From: Macrostomum hystrix
Taxonomy: Eukaryota; Platyhelminthes; Macrostomidae
Direction: 5' to 3'
NCBI GenBank assembly: GCA_950097015.1
Contig: CATNEN010000038.1
Span: forward strand, 25,023,001-25,087,000
Length of the DNA stretch: 64,000 nucleotides
Shown here in pieces: positions 9,941-20,570 of this stretch. Position 1 is the first letter of the stretch. The number at the start of each line of letters is the position of its first letter. The translations under genes and the position numbers were made by a program. The notes below the pieces were generated by a model. That model was not told the DNA's origin. It worked only from the letters and a program-made list of their open reading frames with translations, and ran no database searches.

Positions 9941-11005
9941 TTAATTGCTTGCGAGTGACCTCAAGGCCTGGGGATACACCACATTCTTCGTTCTTCCCCT
10001 TGGTGCGAAAATGAATAGGCCAGCTGGAGTTCCAACACGGGAGCAGGCGACATAAAGCTGCCCATGCGAGAAGCAAGGAGTCTCCAGGTTGATGCCAGCC
10101 ACCTTCAGCGACTGTCCCTGAGCCTTGTTAATAGTCATCGCAAAGCACACTCTCACAGGGAACTGCAGTCGCTTGAACTGAAATGGCAGGTCCGTGGGGA
10201 TAATTGGAATCCGGGGAACGAACACAGACTCTCCTCTGCCAGATCCAGTCATTATCGTGGCCTCAATCACGTGTGGGAAGAGCCGCCTGACTATCAGTCT
10301 GGTGCCGTTACACAGCCTTGGCGCATTCAGGTTGCGGAGGAGCATAATTGGTGCCCCAACTTTCAGCTGCAAGTTGTGCGATGGAGTTCCAGGAGGATCT
10401 AGAGAGTTCAGAAACTCAACAGGATACTCCACAGCGGTGTCATCAGTCAACGTTGTATCAATTGACTTGTAGGTGAAAACTGCACCTGGCAACTCCTGAA
10501 GCAGTTGGTAGTTAATTTCGTTGGCGGCATCATTTCTAGGACACAGAATTGCCCTCTCTGACAGCCAGTCAACGTCAGCATATCGAACCATCAGGTTCGG
10601 GTAAACTTTTGCCTTGAGCTCCTGCACTGACTGCACAATGGTTCCGATTGTAGCGATCGATGACTGCCCATCCTCGGTGCTAATCTCCAGCAGACCATTG
10701 CCGATTCGCAATAGATTGGCAGAGAACTCATGAGCTGTTTCGTCTCCTTGAATTGTAGCTCTCATGTTTGTTCGTAGGTGCAACTTCACAACCGATGGCC
10801 ACAGGTGAGATGATTTTAGGCAAGCATTAATCTCATCAGCAGGAGTGCCACGCGGAATCACAGGCAGCGTCTGTCTAAAGTCTCCAGACAGCAGCAGAGT
10901 GACACCACCCATCAGTTGATCGCCAGCCTCTCTCTTTCTTCTATCCCAGGCTGGCTGGAGAGAAATATAGACCGGAGAGCCCTGCGCACTGGGACGCCAC
11001 CGCAC
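9941..11005 (-). pseudogene. Helitron PIF1-like helicase, C-terminal part
   Basis: A 354-codon open frame with PIF1/RecD2-type helicase motifs: LLLSGDFRQTLPVIPRGTPA (motif III region), LHLRTNMRA (motif IV region), AILCPRNDAANEINYQLL, APIMLLRNLNAPRLCNGTRL, then FAMTINKAQGQSL (motif VI) and LYVACSRVG. The Walker A and DE-box motifs that should lie upstream are absent: the frame starts at an internal junction near 10990 where the Helitron 5' region is joined on. In intact Helitrons this domain is fused behind a Rep nuclease. I call it a truncated, non-functional copy although the remaining frame is clean. Confidence 0.8.
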
Positions 11006-11563
11006 TCACCGCACTCAGTCTCAGTGCTGCTTGGGGGCCAGTAGACAGTCTAGGGGTTTGGGCTGTGTACATTCACGTCTTAAAATACAATGTACAGTCT
11101 GGGGCTTCGGCGCCCGGGGAAGGGAGGGGGTGGCTGTAATAAAATTTGGCCCGCAGAGTGGCGGAGGGGAGTTGGGGTGGCTGTCCTCGGAAAACAAAAA
11201 GTGACTCACTTTGAGATGATGCAGCTTTGCTCTGGATTGAGTAGAGATGTTCAAAATTGACAGCATTGTTGGAAAACATGTAAAGTGTAAGTGGATCAAA
11301 TTTGGAGAAAATCTGACAAAGTGGGGCGACGATATGTCGAATTGAATTGAGACGATTTTTGAGCAGTTTTTTGCACTTTTGAGCAGGAAGGAAATGATTT
11401 TTCGGGAATTTGAGTAGCCTATTGCACTCAGCGTAGGTGGTTTTAGGTATGTGCAAAGTTTGGTGCAATTTGGTTGAGCGGTTTCGGCGTCTATAAAGAC
11501 AAAAGGTTGCACACAGACAGACAGACAGACAGACAGAGTTTTCACTTTTATATATATAGATTA

Positions 11564-13017
11564 CTAGCTTTTTTTGCCCGTTGTTTTTGGGGCAGAAATT
11601 TAAAGCAAAGCAGTAAGCAATTCACGTCTCTGTATTAACTTTATAGTGAAGGTCACCATTTATTTATTTACTGCATTAATGAAAGTAAAGAGTTTGTTTA
11701 AGGGCGTTTTAAGTAAAAAATAAGTGAAAAGTTTGTCCAAACAGCCCCCTCTTGATTACTTCTCTTGTCTCTTAGCCACTCCTCTATACAGTCAGTGGCA
11801 GATCCAGGAATTTTGTTTTGGGGCGGTCTGTCAGGGGAGCGCCATGAGAATCACAGAGGGGGTGCCAGCGGCCGAAAAAGGGCGCCAGGAGCCAAGAAAG
11901 GGCGCCAGCGGCTGAAAAACGGGAGCCAGCGGCTGAAAAAGGGGCGCCAGCGGCCGAAAAGAGGCGCCAGTGCTGCGACTGGCGCCCCTGGTGGGGGCAT
12001 CTTATTCCCATGATTAAAATTTAGGGGGGCGACTGCCCCCCGCCCCCCCCCCCTAAATCTGCCTCTGTATACAGTATGCATGTACACGCGTATACATAAG
12101 GAAAATAGCCATGGCATAACAATAACAATGTCAAAGAAACAAAATTAAACTGTTTCAGAGTTCAGAGTTAGACAGGTCAAGGTCAATTCGTGACTACTTT
12201 TCTATTAATTGCTTGCGAGTCACCTCAAGGCCTGGGGATACGCCACATTCTTCGTTCTTCCCCTTGGTGCGAAAATGAATAGGCCAGCTGGAGTTCCAAC
12301 ACGGGAGCAGGCGACATAAAGCCGCCCATGCGAGAAGCAAGGAGTCTCCAGGTTGATGCCAGCCACCTTCAGCGACTGTCCCTGAGCCTTGAGCCTAAAG
12401 ACAGAGTTTTCACTTTAGCTACAAAAAAAAGCCCTGCGCACTGGGACGCCACCGCACTCACCGCACTCAGTCTCAGTGCTGCTTGGGGGCCAGTAGACAG
12501 TCTAGGGGTTTGGGCTGTGTACATTCACGTCTTAAAATACAATGTACAGTCTGGGGCTTCGGCGCCCGGGGAAGGGAGGGGGTGGCTGTAATAAAATTTG
12601 GCCCGCAGAGTGGCGGAGGGGAGTTGGGGTGGCTGTCCTCGGAAAACAAAAAGTGACTCACTTTGAGATGATGCAGCTTTGCTCTGGATTGAGTAGAGAT
12701 GTTCAAAATTGACAGCATTGTTGGAAAACATGTAAAGTGTAAGTGGATCAAATTTGGAGAAAATCTGACAAAGTGGGGCGACGATATGTCGAATTGAGTG
12801 ATTTTTTGACGATTTTTGAGCAGTTTTTTGCACTTTTGAGCAGGAAGGAAATGATTTTTCGGGAATTTGAGTAGCCTATTGCACTCAGCGTAGGTGGTTT
12901 TAGGTATGTGCAAAGTTTGGTGCGATTTGGTTGAGCGGTTTCGGCGTCTATAAAGACAAAAGGTTGCACACAGACAGACAGACAGACAGACAGAGTTTTC
13001 ACTTTTATATATATAGA
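11564..13017 (-). mobile_element. Helitron 2 (internally deleted sister of Helitron 1)
   Basis: Same termini as Helitron 1: minus-strand 5' TCTATATATA at 13017 and 3' CTAG at 11567-11564. Both ends, the nested MITE and the (CTGT)n tract are nearly identical to the first copy. Most of the helicase (equivalent of about 10130-10970) is replaced by a short junction near 12390-12432, leaving only the last helicase codons at about 12190-12390. It lies only 3 bp from Helitron 1, in the same orientation. Confidence 0.85.
11793..12067. mobile_element. Nested hAT-like MITE inside Helitron 2
   Basis: Same element as at 9532-9803, with the same TATACAGT 8-bp duplications (11785-11792 and 12068-12075). 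The identical insertion site in both Helitrons shows the MITE entered their common ancestor before the copies split. Confidence 0.8.
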
Positions 13018-13061
13018 TTATTATATATATTGTATACAGTCATTGAGACAAAATAAGTTAT

Positions 13062-13873
13062 TGTACCAGGGCTTACTTCCTTTTACTTAATTTTACTGAA
13101 TGCCACCAAAGTTGTACAGGTGGAAATTAATATTTCTACTACAGTTGACTCACATTAACTGGTGGACCTTAAAAAGGGCCGTTTTAACTTCTTAATTGGT
13201 AGCGTTTATATATGCACGAGCGGTAATTAGGCAACTGTATACTTTTCCAGCCGATTAGGCGTCCCCGAGATTTAGAGTTTAGCAGTTCCCTTCGATAATA
13301 TTCTTAGTATAACTTCTGAGTATAATTCTACTTATACTTCTCACTGCTATCTTCCTTTAAAATGAATAACACAATGCAAAGCTGTCGGAAATTTATCTTT
13401 TAAACACACTTAAAACTATATTTACAAACACCTCTTGAAAAACTACTTCAACTTTTAAACTCTTTAAACACTCTCCTGAAACACTTTAATACTCTTGTAC
13501 AAAGGCTTTCAGCTTTAACTCAACTCAACAATTTCAACTTTAACTCTAAAAACACACTTCGAAACACTCTTACAGACTCACTGAAACACTTCGAACACTT
13601 TCGAACTCTCTCGGACTCACTCCAGGTTATTTTTCCAGACCAAAAGTGCGGCTATTTATAGTGAGAAAAATTAACTTTTGTTTAAACGGGAGCATTTTAC
13701 ATAATATTATTTATAATACGCGATTTAAAACAAAATTATTTACATACAGTATTACTTTTGATACGGTACAAAGATAAACAAATTATTATTTTTTTTTTGG
13801 CGCATTTTTAATTTTATTTATTTTTATAATTTTTATAATAGAATAACGTATATACAAGAGGCTAACTATTACA
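13062..13873 (-). repeat. 3' LTR of the gypsy element
   Basis: Direct repeat of 20571-21381. The start on the plus strand is TGTACCAGGG and the end is CTATTACA. Contains the TATAAATAG box (13652-13660, minus strand). Confidence 0.95.
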
Positions 13874-13886
13874 ACTTTCCCTCTCT
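13874..13886 (-). other. Polypurine tract of the gypsy element
   Basis: Minus strand AGAGAGGGAAAGT directly abuts the 3' LTR, the expected place for plus-strand priming. Confidence 0.7.
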
Positions 13887-13935
13887 AAACAAAGAAATTT
13901 GAACGAAAAACAGAAAAAGAGTGAAAATTTCTTTT

Positions 13936-14604
13936 CTAAAAAGTACAGTTGTTCGGCAAGTCTTTAAAGTAGGGGAAATTTACTTGATTGAACAACCAGC
14001 GAAACTCGATATTCACCAATTGTCGTTGAAAAGTCCTCGAGTCGGCTTGCCGCAGGCGCTGTAGTTCTCGTCCGATTGCGGCGTAGAGGATTACAACCTC
14101 CGGCTGTGCCATCAGCTCTTTTAGCGCCCTTACCGCCGCCCATACTTGTGCTCGTTGGGGCAAGGCCTCGTCCAGCCTTAGGTAGGCTACTCTTGTTAAG
14201 TAGCGCAGAATGGCGAAGCGGAGCCGTTCGGCATGCTCCCCGTACTTCACCATCAATTCTTGATATGTCAGTTCGGTTGATGGCGGTGGCGGAGGCGGCG
14301 GCAGTGCTTCGGCAGCGGGTTGACCATGCTTAGCCGCCGGCGCAATGACGATTTGGCACGTGCTTCTGGTACCCGGCGTATTCTTAGCGTGCCTCTCGAC
14401 TGGTGATACCGCCTGGGCCGCCATTACGTCTGCTCTCCTCTTGTGGGGGTCCAGCTGTCGCACCTTAGTTGGCGAAGAAGTTCGCGGCCGCTTTCCTGCT
14501 ACCGGTTGAGGCCTCGTCGGTTGTCGCTCTGGTGCTGATATTTCGGCGTCAAGATCCACTTCAGGTTCTAGAGATCGCAGTAATTCGTCCAGCTCGTTGT
14601 CCAT
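13936..14604 (-). CDS. ORF3 of the gypsy element, function unknown
   Basis: 222 residues from the ATG at 14602-14604; a slightly longer frame without ATG reaches 14634. It lies between pol and the 3' LTR, the position of env in errantiviruses, but there is no signal peptide, transmembrane segment or furin site, so it is not an envelope. Residues 1-45 are acidic/polar, about 45-130 are basic and Pro-rich with a run of eight prolines, and the last 90 residues look helical (AERLRFAILRYLTRVAYLRL, then IGRELQRLRQ). A TATATAA box 64 bp upstream suggests a separate transcript. I recognise no family. Possible roles: nucleic-acid-binding accessory protein or a captured host domain. Confidence 0.6.
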   Translation of the reverse strand: MDNELDELLRSLEPEVDLDAEISAPERQPTRPQPVAGKRPRTSSPTKVRQLDPHKRRADVMAAQAVSPVERHAKNTPGTRSTCQIVIAPAAKHGQPAAEALPPPPPPPSTELTYQELMVKYGEHAERLRFAILRYLTRVAYLRLDEALPQRAQVWAAVRALKELMAQPEVVILYAAIGRELQRLRQADSRTFQRQLVNIEFRWLFNQVNFPYFKDLPNNCTF

Positions 14605-14667
14605 TTCTCTGCGCAAATTAGCTTTCCTTCTCAAAATTGTTGCTCCTAGATGCTGACCCTCCCTTCA

Positions 14668-14674
14668 TTATATA
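14668..14674 (-). promoter_or_regulatory. Candidate internal promoter TATA box for ORF3
   Basis: Minus-strand TATATAA. About 30 bp downstream would place a start near 14643, just before the ORF3 ATG at 14604. It is inside the otherwise non-coding gap between pol and ORF3 (14605-15010). Confidence 0.4.
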
Positions 14675-15010
14675 GGCTTTGGGGGTTGGCTAAAAACGAA
14701 ATAATCATGGATACTGTTGTCAAGTCCTAACTCGCTTGCTATTGGCTGGCGCGGGAGGTGGGGTTAGGCAGACTCACGGCTGTGTGGCGTGGGCCGGGAG
14801 AAAAGTGGCTGAACATAGTTTGAGCATAGTGAGCATAGCAAAATTTTCCTTTCTTTATAAAACCTTTAAATTTCAATTTTAATCTTCAAGCAAAATGTTT
14901 TTGGAAAGCTGGCATCAAAACGAATACATTGGTTTTTAAATTTTTCAAATATCATATGCCGTTCTCATTTTATTGACTGGCGGCACTAAAAAGGGCCGTT
15001 TAACTATTTT

Positions 15011-18000
15011 CTACTGTCCATTATTCATTCTCTCGTAGTTAATCGCATTGTTACGTGGTCTAAGATTATATCTTGCTTCAGGAACTTGGTCCTCTTCATA
15101 CTGCTCAGCTTCTTGTTCGATTGGTTCATCTTCTTCAGCTTCTTCTTGAATTTCTTCCTCAATTTCTTCTTCTATTACACTCTCAATTTCTTCTTCTTCA
15201 GATTCTTCAATGTCTTCAGGCTCTCTTATTCTCCACTGTAATCTTCTTTCATCTTCTTCTTCTTCTTCTTTTTCTTCTTCTTCTATCACAATTTCTTCTG
15301 TTCTCTTCTTCTCCTTGACTTTTGTCTTCTGCTTACTAATCTTCCCTCTCTTAATTTTTGGCTCTGTCTTTTCTTCTTGTTGTTCTTCTGGAATTTCTCT
15401 CTCAGAGTTCGGGACTGGTGTGAGGTTGTTTCGGTGAACCAACATTTTCTCACCTGTTCTCGTTCCTTCAATTTCCTTCTGCACTCGGAAAACTGTGTCA
15501 CTCATCTGCGCTAATACTCGGTATGCTGCGCGCTTTTTGCGATGGAATTTGTTGCTTTCATCGACATGCAATTGTGGGTTGTTGATTAGAGCTAAGCATC
15601 CTACTGGGATAATCTTAGGCTGTTTACTCTCAGCAGAGATTTCTTCTCGTTTGTCTCGAATTTTCTCTAACTTCTTCTGAACTATTCCTCTGACTTCTTC
15701 GAGTCGCTTCGCATGATCAGCTACATAGCTCGGATAATCACTGTACTGCTTCGGCTTCTTAATAATGTTATCAATGGGCAAATCTGCTTCTCGGCCAAAC
15801 AGTAAGTAATGTGGAGTGAATCCAGTAGTCTGGTTCACACTTGTTCTGACAGCTACTAGTGCGGCTGGGATTAGCAAATCCCAATCAGAGTGATCTTTCT
15901 CCACTAGACAGGTAATGATTGACTTGATTTGTCTATTAAATCTCTCGACCAGTCCGTTACTTTGTGCATGATAAGGCGTTGTGCAGGTATGTTTGATTCC
16001 ATACAGAGCACAAAATGCCTGAAACTGCCTACTCACGAATGTCTTACCATTATCGGTATGTATCCACTGACACTGGCCGTATTCACTAAAAATTCTCTCT
16101 TGGATCAGCTTAATGACGGTGTCGGACTTTTGATTCCGAATTGGGAAAGCGAACGGGAACTTAGTGGTACTATCCACAACAGTGAGTACATAACGGTATC
16201 CTCGCTTACTTTCTTTGGAGATTGGGCCGATAATGTCAATGTGCAGCCGGTGAAATGGTTCGCAGATTGGGAACGTCTGTACCGGCGCTTGCACTTTACT
16301 GCCGACCTTACTCTCTAGACACGGAATACACTCCGAAATATATCGCTCAATAGAGGTCACCAATCCTGGTTTCCAAAACCTCTCACGAACACGCTGAATG
16401 GTTTTATCACGCCCTAGATGACCTGCGAGAGGACTGTCGTGCAATTCTTTTAGCACATCCTTCTCAATAGCCTCTGGCAAAACCACTTTCCTTTTTCCGT
16501 CTTCTTCAATCACCAGCATTTCATCTTCGATTCTCATGTGTTCATAAAACTTCGCCATTTTCTTCAATTCTTTACTCGCGTTCTCAGGTACTTTTGGCTC
16601 TCGGACATCTTGTTCCTTCCAATCTATCAGTGTCCTTATAGAGGGATCTTCATGTTGAGCTGTTGTCAACTGTTCCTTCTTTAACGGGACATTGAGATAG
16701 TCGGTTAGAAGTTTCCGACACACGGCCTCATTATGTAATTCTTCCTCAAAATAGTCTCTAGCATCTTCATATTCTTCATAATCATCGTCTTCTTCGTCTG
16801 AGGACTCAATTTCTCTAGTCAGGGAAGTTTGACAGCTCTGATGCACGAGGCTTGGGCTGCATTGAGACTGTTGTTCTGACATTTCTTCTCTTGAATTAAC
16901 TGACTGGTTTCGATTCACTGTAATGGCAGGAGGCTCAGCTTCTACCTGTGGTTCTTCCTTCTGGACCTTTTCTTCGTTGGACTTTTCCGGTGGTCTTCTA
17001 GATAGGCTGTCTGCATTTCCATGCTTTGCTCCACTTCTATGCTCAATATCATATTGGAATTCGCTCAATCTCTCAATCCATCTTCCTAAGATTCCTTGCG
17101 CCTCGGTTTGTCTCAGCAACCATAAGATTGCCTTATGATCTGTGCGAGCCAGAAACCGTTTGCCTATTAGGTAGAACCTGAAATGCTTCATCCCGTCTAC
17201 TAGTGCAAGCAATTCCTTCCTTGTAATCGGGTATCTCTTTTCAGATTCCTTCATCGCTCTGCTAAAATATGCTATGGGCCTTTCAACTCCATCAGATTGA
17301 ATCTGACCTAGGCAGGCGCCAATTCTTCCATCGCTAGCATCTGTATCAAGCACCATTCTTACATTTTCATCATCCGTGAACTCAGGATATGCCAGTACTT
17401 CAGTGGAAGTCATCTTCCTTTTGAGTAGCTCAAAAGCTTCATCATGTTTTTTAGTCCACTTTTCCTTAAAGTTCTGGATTCCTTTCTTGGTTAACTGGAA
17501 TAGCGGATTCGCTGCTTCGGCATAGTTCCGAACAAATCTACAATAGTAGTTACATAGTCCGAGAAAACTTCTTAGCTCCTTGACATCCTGTGGTGTTGGC
17601 CAGGTCTGGATTGCCTCTATTTTGGCAGGATCGGTACTTATTCCTTCTCTTCCAACAACATGACCTAGGTATTTCAATTCCTTTTGAAACAGATTACACT
17701 TCTTAGGTCTCAGCTTCAGTCCAGCAGTTGATAGTCTTTGAAATACTTCTCGTAGGTGGCTCATATGATCTTCAAATTCCTTTGAATAAGTGACAATGTC
17801 ATCAATGTAGGACATAGCGTACTTGTGCTGGATACCCATTAACACTAGGTTCATCAGTCTCTGGAATGTTCCTGGGGCATTTGATAAGCCCTGAGCCATC
17901 ACTTGATATTCAAACTGTCCTCGAGTCAAGGTGGAGAAGGCTGTTATGAACTTATGTTCCTCCTTGATGGGTACCTGCCAGTAACCGGAGTTCAAGTCTA

Positions 18001-19530
18001 GGCTGCTGAAGTAGTTGCTTCCAGTCAGATGCGAGAAAGTCTCTTGTATATTCGGCAATGGGTATGGATAGTAGTTGACACGAGAATTCAACACTCGAAA
18101 GTCACTAACAATCCTGATAGTTCCATCTTTCTTTGGCACTATCACCAATGGTGTCGAGTATGTACTATAACAAGGTCTTATTAAATTCTTTACAAGCATG
18201 TCATCAAGCTGTTCGTCTACTTGCTTCTGTAGATGTGGTGGAATTCTGCGGGTTGGAATCCTGACCGGAGTAGCATCTTTTAATGAGATCTCATGGGTTA
18301 CCAGGTGGGTCAGACCCATGTCTTGATTAGTCTGAGAGAAGGCTGATCTATTCTCCTTTACTAACTCAACTACTCTTGCTCTTTGCTCTGCTGTTAGCTC
18401 TTCACTGATGTTAATCTCTTTGATCAATTCATCATCCTCCTCAGCTTCATTGCTTTTTACTGTCTTGATTCCTCCATCAGTCTTTGCATTAGGTAATTTT
18501 TCCTCTTTCTGACTATTCAGGTAAACCAGATCTTTTACTTTTAATGGCTTTGCGACTCCAATGAAAGTTGACTTGGATAAGCGAACATCGTTACTTTGCT
18601 GATTGATTACTTCCACTACACCTTCTCCGTTCGTCATTGTTACAAGAGTCGGACTTATTTCCAGACTACCTTCTTTTGTGATTATACTTCCTCCGGATCG
18701 CTCAATTACCATAGGTGTGCCATGATTTGCTTCATTATTTCTGGCCAATTTTACAGGTATTCTCAATGCACTATTAGCTGGTATAATAATTCTTTCTTGG
18801 CAATATACTCGGCAGACTCTGACTGGTAGCTTAGTGAATCGAATAGGAAGGCAGATTCCATCCTTCATCACTAACATTCCTTTTGTGAAGCTGACATTCT
18901 CGCAATGATTCATAAAAAACTCCATGCCTAGGATATCATCACAGTCGTGACTGCACAGCAAAAACTCTGTCTCGATTTCAACATCTCCAAATCTGACCTT
19001 TGTCGTAATTTCACCTTCAATTCTGACTTTCGATCCATCAAATGTGGTTACTCTTCTATCTGACGGCTCAATCTCATGACTTTTGAACATCTTTTTCCAT
19101 GAACATTTACTAAGAAAATTATGACCGGCTCCAGTATCTAACAAGAAATCAACTTTCTGTTTCCGAATCTCTCCACTCACAACAGCTTCACGTCCTTTCT
19201 TGATCGGTTCTTTATATTCACTGGTCTCTGGGGTAATTTCGGCATGTACCTCTGTACTTTTAATCTTCTCATTCAAGTTTCCACGCGTAGGTGCATAATC
19301 GCATTTAGGTGCAAGCGGCTTATTTACAGTGGGTGCATTAGGTGCATAATAATTCGCATGACTATTTACACTCTTCTTTGGCAAATAAAACTTATTATAC
19401 TCGTCACTTCGCTTATGTACAAACTTCTTCTGATTAACCTTATACGCATTATTTACAAATTCAGAGGCCTGAGCTTCGTACTTTCTATTTCTTGAGGGGC
19501 GTGGCCTCGCAGTTCGACCCTCGGCAATCA
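15011..19530 (-). CDS. pol: Pol polyprotein: protease, reverse transcriptase, RNase H, integrase
   Basis: The frame is open from the frameshift site at 19531 to the stop at 15011; no early ATG is required. Landmarks in order, by plus-strand position: aspartic protease LLDTGAGHNF near 19140; RT with the YIDD catalytic motif at 17798-17809; RNase H with DTDASDGRIG near 17330 and the LLALVDGMKHF helix; integrase zinc finger (H...H...CIPC) near 16400-16330; integrase core with HIDIIGPIS, HTDNGKTF and AQSNGLVERF. The GPY/F-like C-terminal part is followed by a Glu-rich tail of about 130 residues ending near RYNLRPR. No chromodomain was recognised. All catalytic motifs are intact. It copies the RNA to DNA and inserts it. 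Confidence 0.93.
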
Positions 19531-20523
19531 GTTTCCCTGCGCCCGATAGCGCGGTTGTCTGGACTCTTGACAGAATCTGGCCATATGACCTGGCTTTCCA
19601 CAGTTGAAACAGGTTCTGGGTTGCTGCTGTTGCTGCATCATTGGCTGTGGCCTGTTGTTATTACGAAATCCTGCCTGCTGTTGCTGGCTAGGCGGGGGTT
19701 GGGCTCTGACAGCCTGGGCGTACGTCTGACGCTGTGGATTCTGTAGAAACTGCTGCTGCTGTTGCATTTGCTGTTGCTGATAGCCATCTTTCTTCTCTGT
19801 TAGTTCTTGTAGCATTTTCCGCTGCTGAGCCAGCTCCATCATCTGTTTCCTCACCAGTTCTTCCAACCTTTCCCGAGCAAGCTTCTCTTGCTGGTTATCC
19901 TCATCTTCCTTGGCCATTCTTACACCAGAATTATTTCTGTGTGACATACACCAGGCAGCCTCTATGCGCCTGAGAATTCTCTTCGCATCCTGCAGATTCG
20001 CTGGCTGGGCGAAAATCAGCTTTTCTCTGGTTTCTGTCGGAACCTTGGCTCCCCTAATAAACTGCTCTACCAGCTCTTCTTCTCGCTGTTCTATCGTCAT
20101 ATTAGGAAATGCCCTTGCGGCTAATTCAATCAAGCAATCGGAAAATGCTTCAGCAGATTCATTTCTTCCTTGCATCCTTCCTCGAAATTCCTCTCGACAT
20201 TCCGCAGAACTGCCAGTTCTTCCAAATCGCTCAATAAGTCTGTCTTTGAACTCTTGATATTCTAGATCTTCAGGAAGGCTCATTCGTTGAACTGCAGCGA
20301 AGGCCGTTGATAAGTCCAGATTGGCAAGCACTTCCTGCTTCCTGTTTTCTTCCGGAAAATCATCTGCATCACATCGGAGATCAAATGCCAGCAGCCACAT
20401 CCTGATGTCTTGTCCTGGCTTAAATTTCTCAATTTTCACATGGCGCGTTGGCCCGATTTCGAGTCTGTTTCTCAGTTCCTCGGCTAACATAGCCATTAAA
20501 TCTTGAGCTTGTGCCTGATTCAT
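19528..20523 (-). CDS. gag: Gag polyprotein of the gypsy element
   Basis: 331 residues from an ATG. The N-terminal two thirds match the retrotransposon Gag (capsid-like) fold: WLLAFDLRCDADDFPEENR, EYQEFKDRLIERFG and ERxEELVEQFIRG-type helices. A Gln-rich linker (about residues 250-305) follows, and then a single CCHC zinc knuckle, CFNCGKPGHMARFC, for RNA binding. The stop codon TGA comes directly after a GGGAAAC heptamer, so a fraction of ribosomes is expected to shift into pol. It assembles the particle in which reverse transcription takes place. Confidence 0.9.
   Translation of the reverse strand: MNQAQAQDLMAMLAEELRNRLEIGPTRHVKIEKFKPGQDIRMWLLAFDLRCDADDFPEENRKQEVLANLDLSTAFAAVQRMSLPEDLEYQEFKDRLIERFGRTGSSAECREEFRGRMQGRNESAEAFSDCLIELAARAFPNMTIEQREEELVEQFIRGAKVPTETREKLIFAQPANLQDAKRILRRIEAAWCMSHRNNSGVRMAKEDEDNQQEKLARERLEELVRKQMMELAQQRKMLQELTEKKDGYQQQQMQQQQQFLQNPQRQTYAQAVRAQPPPSQQQQAGFRNNNRPQPMMQQQQQPRTCFNCGKPGHMARFCQESRQPRYRAQGN
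19531..19537 (-). promoter_or_regulatory. Probable -1 ribosomal frameshift site (GGGAAAC) between gag and pol
   Basis: Read in the gag frame it is G GGA AAC, an X XXY YYZ slippery heptamer, followed at once by the gag stop TGA. Slipping one base back enters the pol frame, which has no stop from here to the annotated pol domains. No downstream pseudoknot was worked out. Confidence 0.65.
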
Positions 20524-20549
20524 CTTGCTTTAATCGCTGCTTCTCTAAT

Positions 20550-20566
20550 CCTTTCCGCTGCCACCA
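20550..20566 (-). other. Putative primer-binding site of the gypsy element
   Basis: Four bases inside the 5' LTR the minus strand reads TGGTGGCAGCGGAAAGG. The TGG start is expected for pairing with the CCA end of a primer tRNA. Which tRNA cannot be decided without a tRNA set. A partial copy of this sequence (CCACCAAAGTTGTAC) also lies inside the LTR. Confidence 0.5.
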
Positions 20567-20570
20567 AAGT

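Larger units (their letters stand above)
9295..11560 (-). mobile_element. Helitron 1 (minus orientation, helicase-containing remnant)
   Basis: Read on the minus strand, the element begins TCTATATATATAAAAGTG (5' end at 11560) and ends in CTAG (9298-9295), preceded by a short GCCC/GGGC hairpin. It is flanked by A on the 5' side and T on the 3' side. These are the textbook Helitron termini: 5' TC, 3' CTRR with a hairpin, and A/T host flanks. A (CTGT)n-like run follows the 5' end. The inside holds a partial PIF1-like helicase frame and a nested hAT-like MITE. The Rep (HUH) domain and the N-terminal helicase motifs are missing, so it is not autonomous. Confidence 0.85.

Noticed and set aside
10064-10472. 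Plus-strand frames opposite the Helitron helicase
   Set aside because: Shadows of the minus-strand helicase frame, which has clear motifs.
13936-14604. ORF3 as an envelope gene
   Set aside because: It is in the env position but has no signal peptide, membrane segment or cleavage site, so I did not call it env.
15073-15437. Leu/Ser-rich plus-strand frames
   Set aside because: Antisense of the Glu-rich Pol tail.
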